From positions 20,602,912-20,666,911 of the forward strand of contig OY783195.1 of assembly GCA_963678675.1 (NCBI GenBank): a stretch of DNA of 64,000 bases, read 5' to 3'. The notes under the pieces were generated by a model. It saw only the letters and a program-made list of their open reading frames with translations. It did no database searches and had not been told where the DNA came from. The position numbers were made by a program, and so were the translations under genes. Positions 55,447 through 64,000 of the stretch are shown one piece after another (the stretch's first letter is position 1; each line of letters opens with the position of its first letter). Source of the DNA: Xiphydria camelus (taxonomy: Eukaryota > Arthropoda > Insecta > Hymenoptera > Xiphydriidae).

Positions 55447-56848
55447 TAGTAGGGGAGCCCAATATGGGATTTTGGGATTTACTCAAGCGCGTCAGAATAT
55501 CATATGGAGGGATACCTTGCACCCTGTTGAGTACCTCCACCATATATCAGCCCTTTATATAGGGCCGCGCATCTAGGGCAGCAGATCAGAATTGTAAAAA
55601 AAATCGATCGTCAGAAATACTCGAGCGCGTCAGATTAAGATAAGGTGGGTAATTAACATGCTGAAAAGTGTACATTTCAATAACCTGACGATTTGAGCGT
55701 GACGGAAGGGAGTGGGAGGGTTACAAACTTGCAAAAAAACGTGACCTGGACATTCTCGACCGCGGTCGAATTTTTATTTATTTTGAAGGAAATAATTCAA
55801 GGATAATGGAAAAAATATAATCTACCGATTTCCACAAGCCGAAGTAACAAAAATCGTCAATAAAGTCAGCGCAAGAGGCAACGTGCCCGATGACGCACGT
55901 GGTGCCGCCATTTTCCCACCATCCCGCCATGCAAATTGCCGCCATTTTCCCACGCATGCCTTTTGACATATGCTTAGAAAAAGTGATTTTAAGTGTACAT
56001 ATATAACAAAAGACTTGAATGTCGGACGTGGCCATCATATTAGTTATACATAATGTACTGAAGAAAGAGCTGACAGAAAAATTCCAGAAATTGCCGCCAT
56101 TTTCCCACACAAACCGTTTGACATATCGCACCCCTGTTTCAATAGTGCCATAACCTTATATGGTATAACGTATAGGGATATGACACTATTGAAACAGGAG
56201 TGCGAAATGCTTAAAAGAAATGATTCTAAGGGCCGGTTTTACCAACACGGTATAAACACGGTATAGCGTATGAGAGTTACGAAACTTGTATTCGAAGTAG
56301 AAAGAAAAAAAAATTTAATGAAAAAGAAAAATCGATTTTTCACTGTTTTTGAGTTTTCAAAATTCGTGAGCGACCTCTAGAAAACTTTTTATCGTGCAGA
56401 TCTTTGGTGACAATTCTTAAAACATGATAAACTAACATAATCTGACGTGCCACCCCAATGTATATATTGTAGGTATTGTAATAGTTTATATATTTCCTGT
56501 TCATTGTATTCGTAAAACAAAAAAATTACTTTGTAATATCGCGGTAAATATACAATATGCTATTATATGATTATATGATTATATATCTTTTTTGCATTGT
56601 AAGACATAGTTAATAAAGTATCATTTATATATTTTTTGAATCATTTTCAATGTTCCCGATAGTTGCAAGGATTGCGCGATCTGTGAATTTTTTTTTACAT
56701 TTTTGAAAACCTGTAGACGCTTCCCCCACCGCTGAAAGGGTATACATCATATAACCTTTTTTTCTTTCTACCACTTAATTTTCAAAATCCACTAGGTCCC
56801 CAAGACGCTCGAGTAAATCCCCATTTAGCATCGTGGGCTCCCCTACTA
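55447..56848. mobile_element. TIR element with TAGTAGGGGAGCCCA ends, 1.4 kb
   Basis: Left TAGTAGGGGAGCCCAATATG and right, reversed, TAGTAGGGGAGCCCACGATG, both followed by GGGATTTACTC(A/G)AGCG. The inner part repeats GCGCGTCAGA. No transposase frame; a hairpin is nested at 56114-56207. Confidence 0.75.
56114..56207. mobile_element. Hairpin nested in the 55447 element
   Basis: CGCACCCCTGTTTCAATAGTG pairs with its inverse CACTATTGAAACAGGAGTGCG; the inner ATAACCTTATATGG / ACGTATAGGGATAT is imperfect. About 40-base arms. Confidence 0.7.
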
Positions 56849-57519
56849 ATAGCGTCACATCCCGACTCCAGCGCACTCGGCCGTGCGTAGCACGGTTGCT
56901 ACACTCCTACACTGCGCAGCCGACCTACGCAATTGAGAGTCAGGAGTATTTGCTTGTTTTGCCGCTCCGAAATATTATATTGCCTCTGCTCTACAGAGAT
57001 TTTTAGGCTACTTTAATGTTTATATCATGACATTTACAAAATGTATTAAGTGACTTAAGTTTGTGTTAATATGTGTTCCGTCGCAAGGGGACTTCTACGT
57101 CATCTTTTACCGCTCACTATCATCGCAAACTAAGTAACGCGCTAATATAGACGTAATTTCTACATCGGTCGCAAAAGCGAGGCGGCCGGTATGTTTCGGC
57201 GAACGTGGGTTGCGAATGCGTTCGCAGTCCCGTACCTTCCCCGGAAAGTTAATTACCGGACAGTTCAGAATGAGCAATTTCCTGCAGTGCCCATGATAAT
57301 AGATAAGTACTACTATATTTCGAATTCTTAGTCAGCTTTGTAAAGGGGACAATGACGAATTTCAATAGATGACTGATCGGGACATACGGCAAAACGAAAA
57401 TTTACCAGTACATGTAGCAGATGAAATGTATGGTGCTCGATGTGTTTTGGACAATGTTCAAGAGATTTTACTGATAGCTACACGCGATCATTCTTTTGTT
57501 GTTCCATTGTCTGTGCAGA
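56849..57519. other. No gene recognised
   Basis: GC-richer stretch around 56850-57250 without a supported reading frame. The frame at 57369-57596 overlaps the next MITE and is not credible. Confidence 0.4.
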
Positions 57520-57791
57520 TACCGTATGTCCGTCTCTGTACTGGCCAGTTTGAAAGTTACCTTCGGATAGGCTTGGTCGGTATTCGAGTCATTTAATACG
57601 GTAGAAGTCGAGTCGGCAGTTAGAGTTGTTGTCAATTCGGGAGATCGAGGCGTCTAACCTCGAAATTGTGAATTTGTGAATAATGGAAATTACGAAAATA
57701 ATTATAATTACGGTATAAATGTCTCGATTACCGACCAAGCCTATCCGAAGGTAACTTTCAAACTGGCCAGTACAGAGACGGACATACGGTA
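57520..57791. mobile_element. MITE with perfect 60-base inverted ends
   Basis: TACCGTATGTCCGTCTCTGT and about 43 further bases are repeated exactly in inverse at 57729-57791. TA-bordered. The terminus resembles element P (TACCGCATG), and the centre shares GTCAATTCGGGAGATCGA with it, so it is probably a related short form. Identical arms imply a recent insertion. Confidence 0.85.
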
Positions 57792-57912
57792 TAGAAATTG
57801 TTTAAAAGCATGTTTTTACCTGTCACAGGTGGGGTGTGACATTTAGCTTTTCCCCTCGCGACTTCGTCTGCATGAATCACGAAATAATCTCATTCTCTGT
57901 TTTACCCCCTTA

Positions 57913-58197
57913 AAGGAGTAGGTATATAGATAGTAGATATATAAAAAAACGCGTGTATTCGAAAGCAACCTTGTGTCAAAATTTCAAAGTTATCTGTGAA
58001 GAACTTTCGGAGATTTAAGATTATGGACAAACGAATATTTACACTTTTATTTATTTACCACCATAAGAGAGTTGGTATATAAATAGTAGGTATATAAAAA
58101 TACGCGCGTATTCGAATGCAACGTTGTGTTAAAATTTCAAAGCAATCGGTGAAGAACTTTCGAATATTTACGATTTCGGACAAACGAACATTTACAT
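57913..58197 (+). repeat. Direct duplication, two units of about 155 bases
   Basis: Both units carry GTAGGTATATAAAAA-type, CGCGTGTATTCGAA, AAAATTTCAAAG and GTGAAGAACTTTCG blocks in order. Non-coding. Confidence 0.7.
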
Positions 58198-59315
58198 TTG
58201 TAAGGAATATTTAAACACAAGGGGTAATACTCGATATAACTGAATGATGAGTCTTTAAGCAATCTTCGATATAATTCTTGGGTCACAATCTGATGTGTGC
58301 GACGCTTCAAGACTGAATACCCCTTTCCTCGTTTGCCGGGCCTGTTAGTATGCCCAGTCCCCTTGACGTTATAGGCCAGTCAAACAACAAACAATAAACA
58401 ACGAAAAACTTTTAAAAAAGGTGACCGTGGTGCCGTTTTCGACTTCCCCCGGCCAAACGGTGAGAGGAACGTAAAAAATGAATAGAACTGAAGTTAAAGT
58501 GCATAAAATTTCCTTCAAAAAAGTTCCCGACGGAATTTTCTTAAAGTTTATAATTTTACCGTTATGAGCGTTCGAAGTCGTACTTCAAAAACGCGCCGCC
58601 TCCAACGAAAGAAGAAAGTGCCACTTTTATTGTGAAATGAATTTTTAACTTAATAAAATGATTTTAAAAATCTGAAAAAATTCAGGACGTTAGTCAACGA
58701 ATCAAACAATAATTTGCAATAAGAGAAAAATTTTTTGTAGCATTTTTGGATTTTTTGCGCTCAATTTATTTCACACTTTGTTTACCATGTCTTCATAACA
58801 TATAAAATCGCATAACTTTTAAACTAATTAACTCATCGGGATGAACTATAAGGCAATGTTTCGCCTTTTAATTATCTTCATCTTTGATCCCTTCACATTT
58901 TATTGTCCACTCGATCGTTATTTTAAAAAGCGTTGAGAAACAAATGCCGAGACCATTTCCCGTGCATGTAGATTCCATCTTCCAATATTTACATATTTTT
59001 AATCGATTTTTTTTAATGGTTCACTTGTGAAAATCTCCGAATATTTTTTTTTCTTTGTTATAAGCTCCATCCATTCTCGAAACCTGGGCGTGAATACACT
59101 GTATGTTTGTATTATATTTAATTAATCAATTAACTAATAAAGCAAACTTAATTATTTCACATCTACCAAAAATGTATTAAAAATTTAGAGATAGAAAATC
59201 AAATGTTTATTGGATTTCTTTAAATAGACAAAAGCGAGCAAAATTTGTATAACTGTTATCTTAGATGCACGTGAAGAGTCCATATCATTCGTTTATTTTT
59301 GTTATATCAAAGAAT
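58198..59315. other. No gene recognised
   Basis: AT-rich sequence with no repeat boundary or coding signal identified. Confidence 0.4.
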
Positions 59316-59475
59316 TTTTTTGTCACTCAGTGTCAAATACTCGGTTTCATGGGCGTCCTCGACGCATGTGAAGTCATCTTTCACACACCAATTCGTGAAA
59401 AGTTGCGCAGTGCGTGAAATAACCTGCGCAGTGCGTGAAATCGTCAACCTCGTATTTGACACTTGTGACAAAAAA
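59316..59475. mobile_element. Short TIR MITE
   Basis: TTTTTTGTCACTCAGTGTCA at the left and, reversed, TTTTTTGTCACAAGTGTCA at the right, then AATACTCGG / AATACGAGG. The tandem TGCGCAGTGCGTGAAAT occurs twice inside. A GC-rich hairpin (59498-59580, TAACGAGTGTGA / TCACACTCGTTA) follows immediately. Confidence 0.6.
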
Positions 59476-59925
59476 TAGAATTCGTTATTCGGTTGTTTCG
59501 CGCCGCTTTAACGAGTGTGATTGCCGTACTCGCTTCGCTCGTGCGGCAAACTTCACACTCGTTAGAAACAGCGCTTCACGCCCTAATAACGAAAATAACT
59601 ATTATTCCACTATACCAAGATAATATTACTGCAAGCTATTTTACAGCTATACAATTATATTCATAAGTAGCCGAGTAACAATTTATTATTTTTTACCACT
59701 TTTATTATAATTTACCACAATTTATTATTTATTACCACTTTACATAGTTTATCAAACGAGCCTAGTAGTTTGAAACAGTTAATGAATAGTCAAAACTATT
59801 TATATTCTATGATAAAGCCGGATGCTTAAATTACATAAATTACATGAAACACAGTTACACTGCAAATAAGTGCTTTTATTCTAGATAATTAAAAATCAGA
59901 TTATTTTCAAAGAGATACAACAAAC

Positions 59926-60025
59926 CTGTCTAATGATACTGCAACAAGGCTGTATACGGATGCGGCAACAGAAATGCCTTGGACGTAACTGACGAATTTA
60001 CACATAAATGACCCCAGGACGTATG
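59926..60025 (-). CDS. SIFaR: SIFamide receptor, internal exon with TM3
   Basis: A 100-base exon between an acceptor (TCTTTTTCAG) and a donor (GACAG|GTTTGT). Reading from the third base gives [20 protein letters not shown] and [12 protein letters not shown] plus two bases of the next codon. This is TM3 with the conserved extracellular Cys (MCK), which should pair with the ECL2 Cys in the last exon. The final AG completes to Arg with the first G of the exon at 2621, giving SLDR then LLAIWWP. Length, phase and sequence fit precisely, although the exons are 57 kb apart. The exon upstream must end with one base of a codon completed by CA. Confidence 0.85.
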
Positions 60026-60209
60026 CTGAAAAAGAAATATTATTGTCAGTTTTGACTATTCCGATGAAAATATTTTGTACGGAATGAACAGGATTCTAAT
60101 ATTTTCTATGAGGTTCGACGGCATAACTCATAGATTGTAAGAACGAATATAACTGAGATTTTGTAAAATTGTTTACGCGCGCAGTGTTTATTACTTTTTG
60201 TTGAACTTA

Positions 60210-60516
60210 CAAGGAAACCGTCCCAGGTGTACCTACTTCGCCGATTTCGTTTATTCTAATATATTTTATTCTACATTAAAATCTAAGAGATACCTACGTA
60301 TTTTTTTATCTGGAGAGATATTTCTAGAGGGTGAAATTAACCCTCAAAGTCGACAACTCCTAGAAGTGAGTACTGGTTTTCAGATATTGCAATTGATCTT
60401 TTGAAATGAAGCCAGGTGGAAAAAATACGCATCTCTTAGATTTTGATGTAGAATGACATAGGTACATATATCAGAATCAACGAAATCGGCGAGGTACACC
60501 TGGGACGGTTTCCTTG
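60210..60516. mobile_element. MITE with CAAGGAAACCGTCCCAGG ends, TTA duplication
   Basis: CAAGGAAACCGTCCCAGGTG and perfect inverse, with inner arms GCCGATTTCGTT and AAATCTAAGAGAT shared. TTA at 60207-60209 and 60517-60519. It lies 180 bases beyond the TM3 exon, in the next upstream intron of the receptor. Confidence 0.85.
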
Positions 60517-61221
60517 TTAGTCATTTTGTATCTTCCTCTTAAGTAATTTATACTTCTCTGTAATTCATTGACTATTACTAAACTATTAAATATCTAAATT
60601 ATTGCGTATTCAGGCTGTAAGAATTATTTTTCAGATAGTATGATACATTTTAATTAATGAAATAGATTTAAAGAGTAATTAAAATAGAAAATGTGCGACA
60701 GCGAGTGGCGTTTATGTATTCACCGAGGTTATTCGACGCTCTCACACAAGTTCGTGTGATTTCTATATTAAGATTCCTCATTTTTGTACTATTTTTGTTA
60801 CTACTACAAATGTTAATTCCCAATGTGACCTTCATGAAATGAAATAAATTGTATAGATCATTTAGGTCGGAAATAGGTTTTCATAAAGTATTACAACAAT
60901 TAGTCGGTTATTAAAATTGAAGACGACTTTCCCTGATAATTGTCGTGGTTGATGATATTTAAAATTGATTTGACTGCAGGCACCGAAACTCTTTGATAAC
61001 ACAGTCACACACAAAAAGGTGGGATATACTTTTGATGCGATATATGTTATCCGTAGTAATTTTGCCTCCTGATTACGAATCCGGTGTCAAAATTTGGCCA
61101 TAACATTACATTTGTCATTCATAAGCTCATTATGTATTTCAAAGTCGTGCCAAAGACATTTTAAGGATAGTGACTTGTTTACTCGTACATAATTAAATCT
61201 TAAATTTTTTTTGCAATTTAT
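60517..61221. other. No gene recognised
   Basis: AT-rich, presumably receptor intron sequence. No TM1 or TM2 exon was recognised on the minus strand. Confidence 0.4.
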
Positions 61222-62305
61222 TTGCAATTATTTTTTTCATATATCCGGCATTGTATGCTTTTTGAGTTTCACAAGGGTAGTAACGCAACAGTTGGTACCA
61301 AACACATTTGCGATGTTTATCCAAGTGCATTAGACGTTCGTAAATGCCAAAGATGGTTTTCTAAGTTCAAATCCGGTAATTTTGATCTTTCCGACTCGTA
61401 TCGATCAGGAAGACCAACAACTTTAGACAATGACGTATTAATGGCGGAATTGGAAGCAAATCCGTGTCAGACAATCGAGGAACTGCCAAACACTCTTAAC
61501 CAACCTTGGTCGACCATCCAAAAATATTTGCAACAGATTGGTAAAGTAAGCAGAGAGCAGGTGTTTGGGTCTCGCATAATCTATCCAAAGGAAGCAAAGC
61601 TAACCGATCTACCACATGTAACTTACTGTTTCAGTGGCACAATACAGAAACGTGTTTTGATAACTTGATCATTAGAAATTAAAAATGGGTCCTCTCTGTG
61701 ATAATCCAAGCCGCAAAAGGCAGCGGCTGTCTCCGAATAAATCGCCACAAAGTACAGCTAAGCCAGGTTTACACCCCAAAAAAGAGCTTCTGTGTGTTTG
61801 GTGGAGTATTCTCAGGGTCGTTCATTTTGAAGTGCTGCAACCTGGACAAACTGTGATTGCAAACCTTTGCTATGAACAACTGGATCGTGTAAATCAATCT
61901 TTCATTGAAAAGTGCCCAGCAATTGTCAACAGAAAAGGCATTACTCTGCAACACAATAATACAAGACCACACTGCGCAAGACGAACCCCGGAAAAAATAA
62001 ATGAATTGAGGGGTGAGAGGTATTGCCTCACTCACCATACTCGCCCGATATTGCGCCATCGGATTTCCATTTATTCCGATAGCCCTCCACAACATTTTCT
62101 AAGTGGGAAAACATTTGAAAATTTGGATGGTGTCCAAAATGCCATCTCCAGATATTTTGCTAAAAAACTAATTGATTTTTATCGATCCGGCATTAAAAAT
62201 TTGCACACTAGATGGCAAAAGCTCAGCAAATGGTATTGCTTGGTAATTATTCAATGTTCATTGATGCATATTGGATATTCGAACGAGTATCAATTAATCA
62301 TTTAG
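61222..62305 (+). pseudogene. Mariner transposase, two frames, catalytic residue lost
   Basis: First frame: IRHCMLFEFHKGSNATV, FSKFKSGNFDLSDSYRSGRP and EELPNTLNQPWSTIQKYLQQ, the N-terminal DNA-binding domain. Frames shift near 61565 and 61680. The second frame has LCVWWSILRVVHFEVLQPGQ and LQHNNTRPHCARRTPEKIN, where the second catalytic Asp has become Asn. The SPDIAPSDFH block is present only in a third frame near 62045. Inactive. Confidence 0.88.
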
Positions 62306-62645
62306 CAATTATATTTAATGAACGCCGTCATTTACTTTACCCACAAAACAATTACTAAAAAATGCCATCCGAAAAGTTTTTATAATGGATTTTCGAAATC
62401 CCTAAATTTTCAGACGTACCTAACTCAAAGGATCGAAAGTCACAGCGCCTTCAAAAATATTTTTCTCTTTGAAAAACATTATTAAAATCACTAATACATT
62501 GGATCCAATTATCAGTAAGATATAGTTACGTCACAGGAAACTACGAATGATTACGTGAAGTGAAGGACATTCAGCAGTCTTAGAAAGGTATTCTCAATCA
62601 GCGATCGAGCGTTACATGTGTACAATTACTCGTCTACATACATCG
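62306..62645. other. No feature recognised
   Basis: Non-coding sequence after the mariner relic; the mariner 3' terminus should lie here but was not identified. Confidence 0.4.
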
Positions 62646-62649
62646 TTAA

Positions 62650-63075
62650 CACGTTAACTGCCCAAATGACGCAAAAAAATCATTATTCTCAGGCACACAT
62701 AATTTTTTTCGTTTAAATAAACAAAATTGTGTTTTAATTATGAATTGTTATTGTTTTTACTCTCTTACCTAAAAACAACCTCAAAATATGGTTTTAAAAA
62801 TGAAGACCTATACTTATGGGTTTCAGAGCCTGGACTAATAAGAATATATTGTTTTAAGAAAATAGTAAACAGAAAAGTTCCAGGATCATACGTTATAATG
62901 GTCCACTGGGCCCTTGATTATAATATATCGTATATGCTAATGTATTTCTAAACTCCACTGTCGGGCCACGGGCTCTAAAATGAATGGCAAGGCTGAGGCC
63001 CGGCATGTGGGTTTCAGTACGTATTGGACCACGTGTACTGAAGCCCAAGTGCCGGGTGTCATGGCAGCTAACGTG
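62650..63075. mobile_element. piggyBac-like MITE, TTAA-flanked, 426 bases
   Basis: Ends CACGTTAACTGCC and, reversed, CACGTTAGCTGCC, with TTAA at 62646-62649 and 63076-63079. No protein. Same family as the 82-base form at 51943-52024. Confidence 0.85.
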
Positions 63076-63180
63076 TTAATAAGGAGCGGTCGATATAAAT
63101 ATGATGAGCCTCGATAGAAGCTCACACCAAGGATTAAAAGCGTAGCGCTTAGCGCGATGCTCATAGGGAGACTATACATA

Positions 63181-63913
63181 TACAGGGTGTTGACACCCAG
63201 GCTCCAAGACTAGGTGAAGCTTATTTCAAATGTGCCGCATGCGCAGATCAATGACTCGGTTAGCCTCTACGGTCATCTATTAATTGAAAATCGAATTGCA
63301 TAGATATCGAGACGCCAAAATTATCGACGTCTAATCGAGCAATAAAACCTGTCAACAAAACATCAACTTAACCAAAAATCATAACCTGTGCCTGCTCAGT
63401 AACTCAGTGGTTGTTTAAATTCCTCTAATACATACGTATCTGCCACGAAGTGAGCGAGTGATTTTAGGAGCGAAGGCGAATTAATTTTGGATACTTCTAA
63501 AGGTAGGAACACCCATTTCCACGTCACCCTGAAGGTACGCGCTCACAACACTCTAGGATGACGTGAGAATGGATGTTCTTACCTTTAGGAGCATTTAAAA
63601 TTAATTCGCCTTCCTTCCTGAAGTCAGTCGTTTACTTCGCGGCAAATATGTATTTGAGGAATTTAAACAACCACTGAGTCGTTGAGCAGGCACAGGTTAT
63701 AATTTTTGAATATGTTGATATTTTATCGACAGGTTGTATTGCTCGATTAGACGTCGATAATTTCGACGTCTCGAGATCTACGCAGTCCGATTTTAAATTA
63801 ATAGATGGTGGTAGTGGCGGAAGGGGAGGCTAACTAGTCTATTGGTCCACCGTATACGGTACATTTGAAATAAGCACCACCCAGTCTCGGAGCCTGGGCG
63901 TTGACACCCTGTA
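63181..63913. mobile_element. Foldback element, family C, full copy
   Basis: Ends TACAGGGTGTTGACACCCAG and inverse; arms of about 340 bases (AGCTTATTTCAAAT, GAGCAGGCACAGGTTATAAT, AATTAATTCGCCTT). The centre ACACTCTAGGATGACGTGAG is short. A truncated copy lies at 51832-52420. No protein. Confidence 0.8.
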
Positions 63914-64000
63914 TATTTAGATCTGAATAAAGTCGAACATTTTAGATCTGATTATATCTAATCTTATCTGATCCTATATGATTATATACATAGTGTAAAT

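Larger units (their letters stand above)
2622..59925 (-). other. 57.3 kb intron of the SIFamide receptor gene
   Basis: Bounded on the minus strand by a GT donor (59925-59924, after GACAG) and an AG acceptor (2623-2622). Joining the flanking exons restores an uninterrupted TM3-TM4 frame with the Asp-Arg motif across the junction. Apart from one nested cuticular gene, the content is mobile elements, foldback repeats and satellites. The splice assignment is from sequence alone. Confidence 0.75.

Noticed and set aside
57369..57596. 75-codon frame starting MTDRDIRQNE
   Set aside because: It runs into the inverted repeat of the MITE at 57520 and shows no family resemblance.
60540..64000. Search for the TM1-TM2 exon of the receptor on the minus strand
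   Set aside because: No frame with the expected transmembrane pattern and a one-base split codon was found; the hydrophobic frame at 63179-62937 lies in MITE sequence.

Overview
The window looks like one long intron of an insect gene, probably hymenopteran (ant- or bee-like; inferred from AT-rich DNA, the mariner/Tc1/copia families present and the receptor sequence, not proven). Two exons of a rhodopsin-family neuropeptide receptor, best read as the SIFamide receptor, lie at opposite ends on the minus strand. A 100-base exon (59926-60025) carries TM3 and stops inside the Arg codon of the Asp-Arg motif. The last exon (2621-1838) begins by completing that Arg and runs through TM4-TM7 to the stop. 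The donor and acceptor agree in phase, so the 57.3 kb between them is one intron. The exons for TM1-TM2 were not found and should lie beyond 64000.

One apparently intact host gene sits inside the intron on the same strand: a two-exon, 85-residue small cuticular protein (30018 to 28227) with a TATA box, a four-codon first exon and a consensus splice pair. Almost everything else is mobile DNA.

Region by region: 2.8-9.6 kb holds broken mariner and Tc1 transposases, foldback elements and a piece of a DDE transposase. 10-16 kb holds tandem repeats, MITEs, a minisatellite and a roughly 125-base satellite. 16.2-24.7 kb and 37.4-41.6 kb are two same-orientation copies of a large palindrome-rich composite repeat. 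The first copy carries an extra 3.67 kb TIR element, flanked by TA, which contains a captured multi-exon genomic fragment of protein kinase D (PH domain into the kinase glycine loop), now broken by stops. 25-27 kb holds nested MITEs and a minisatellite. 31.5-37.2 kb holds a truncated LINE with a target-site duplication and a decayed Ty1/copia retrotransposon. 41.6-46.1 kb holds large hairpins. 46.6-49.5 kb holds a TIR element with an uncharacterised arthropod TE protein and a probable non-autonomous relative. 49.6-50.6 kb holds two fused transposase relics. 51-64 kb holds more foldback elements, TTAA-flanked piggyBac-like MITEs and a degenerate mariner.

The most unusual items are the kinase-gene capture with its unoccupied counterpart about 17 kb away, the receptor gene split by a 57 kb mobile-element-filled intron with a cuticular gene nested in it, and an exon-like coding module repeated three times inside the composite repeats.
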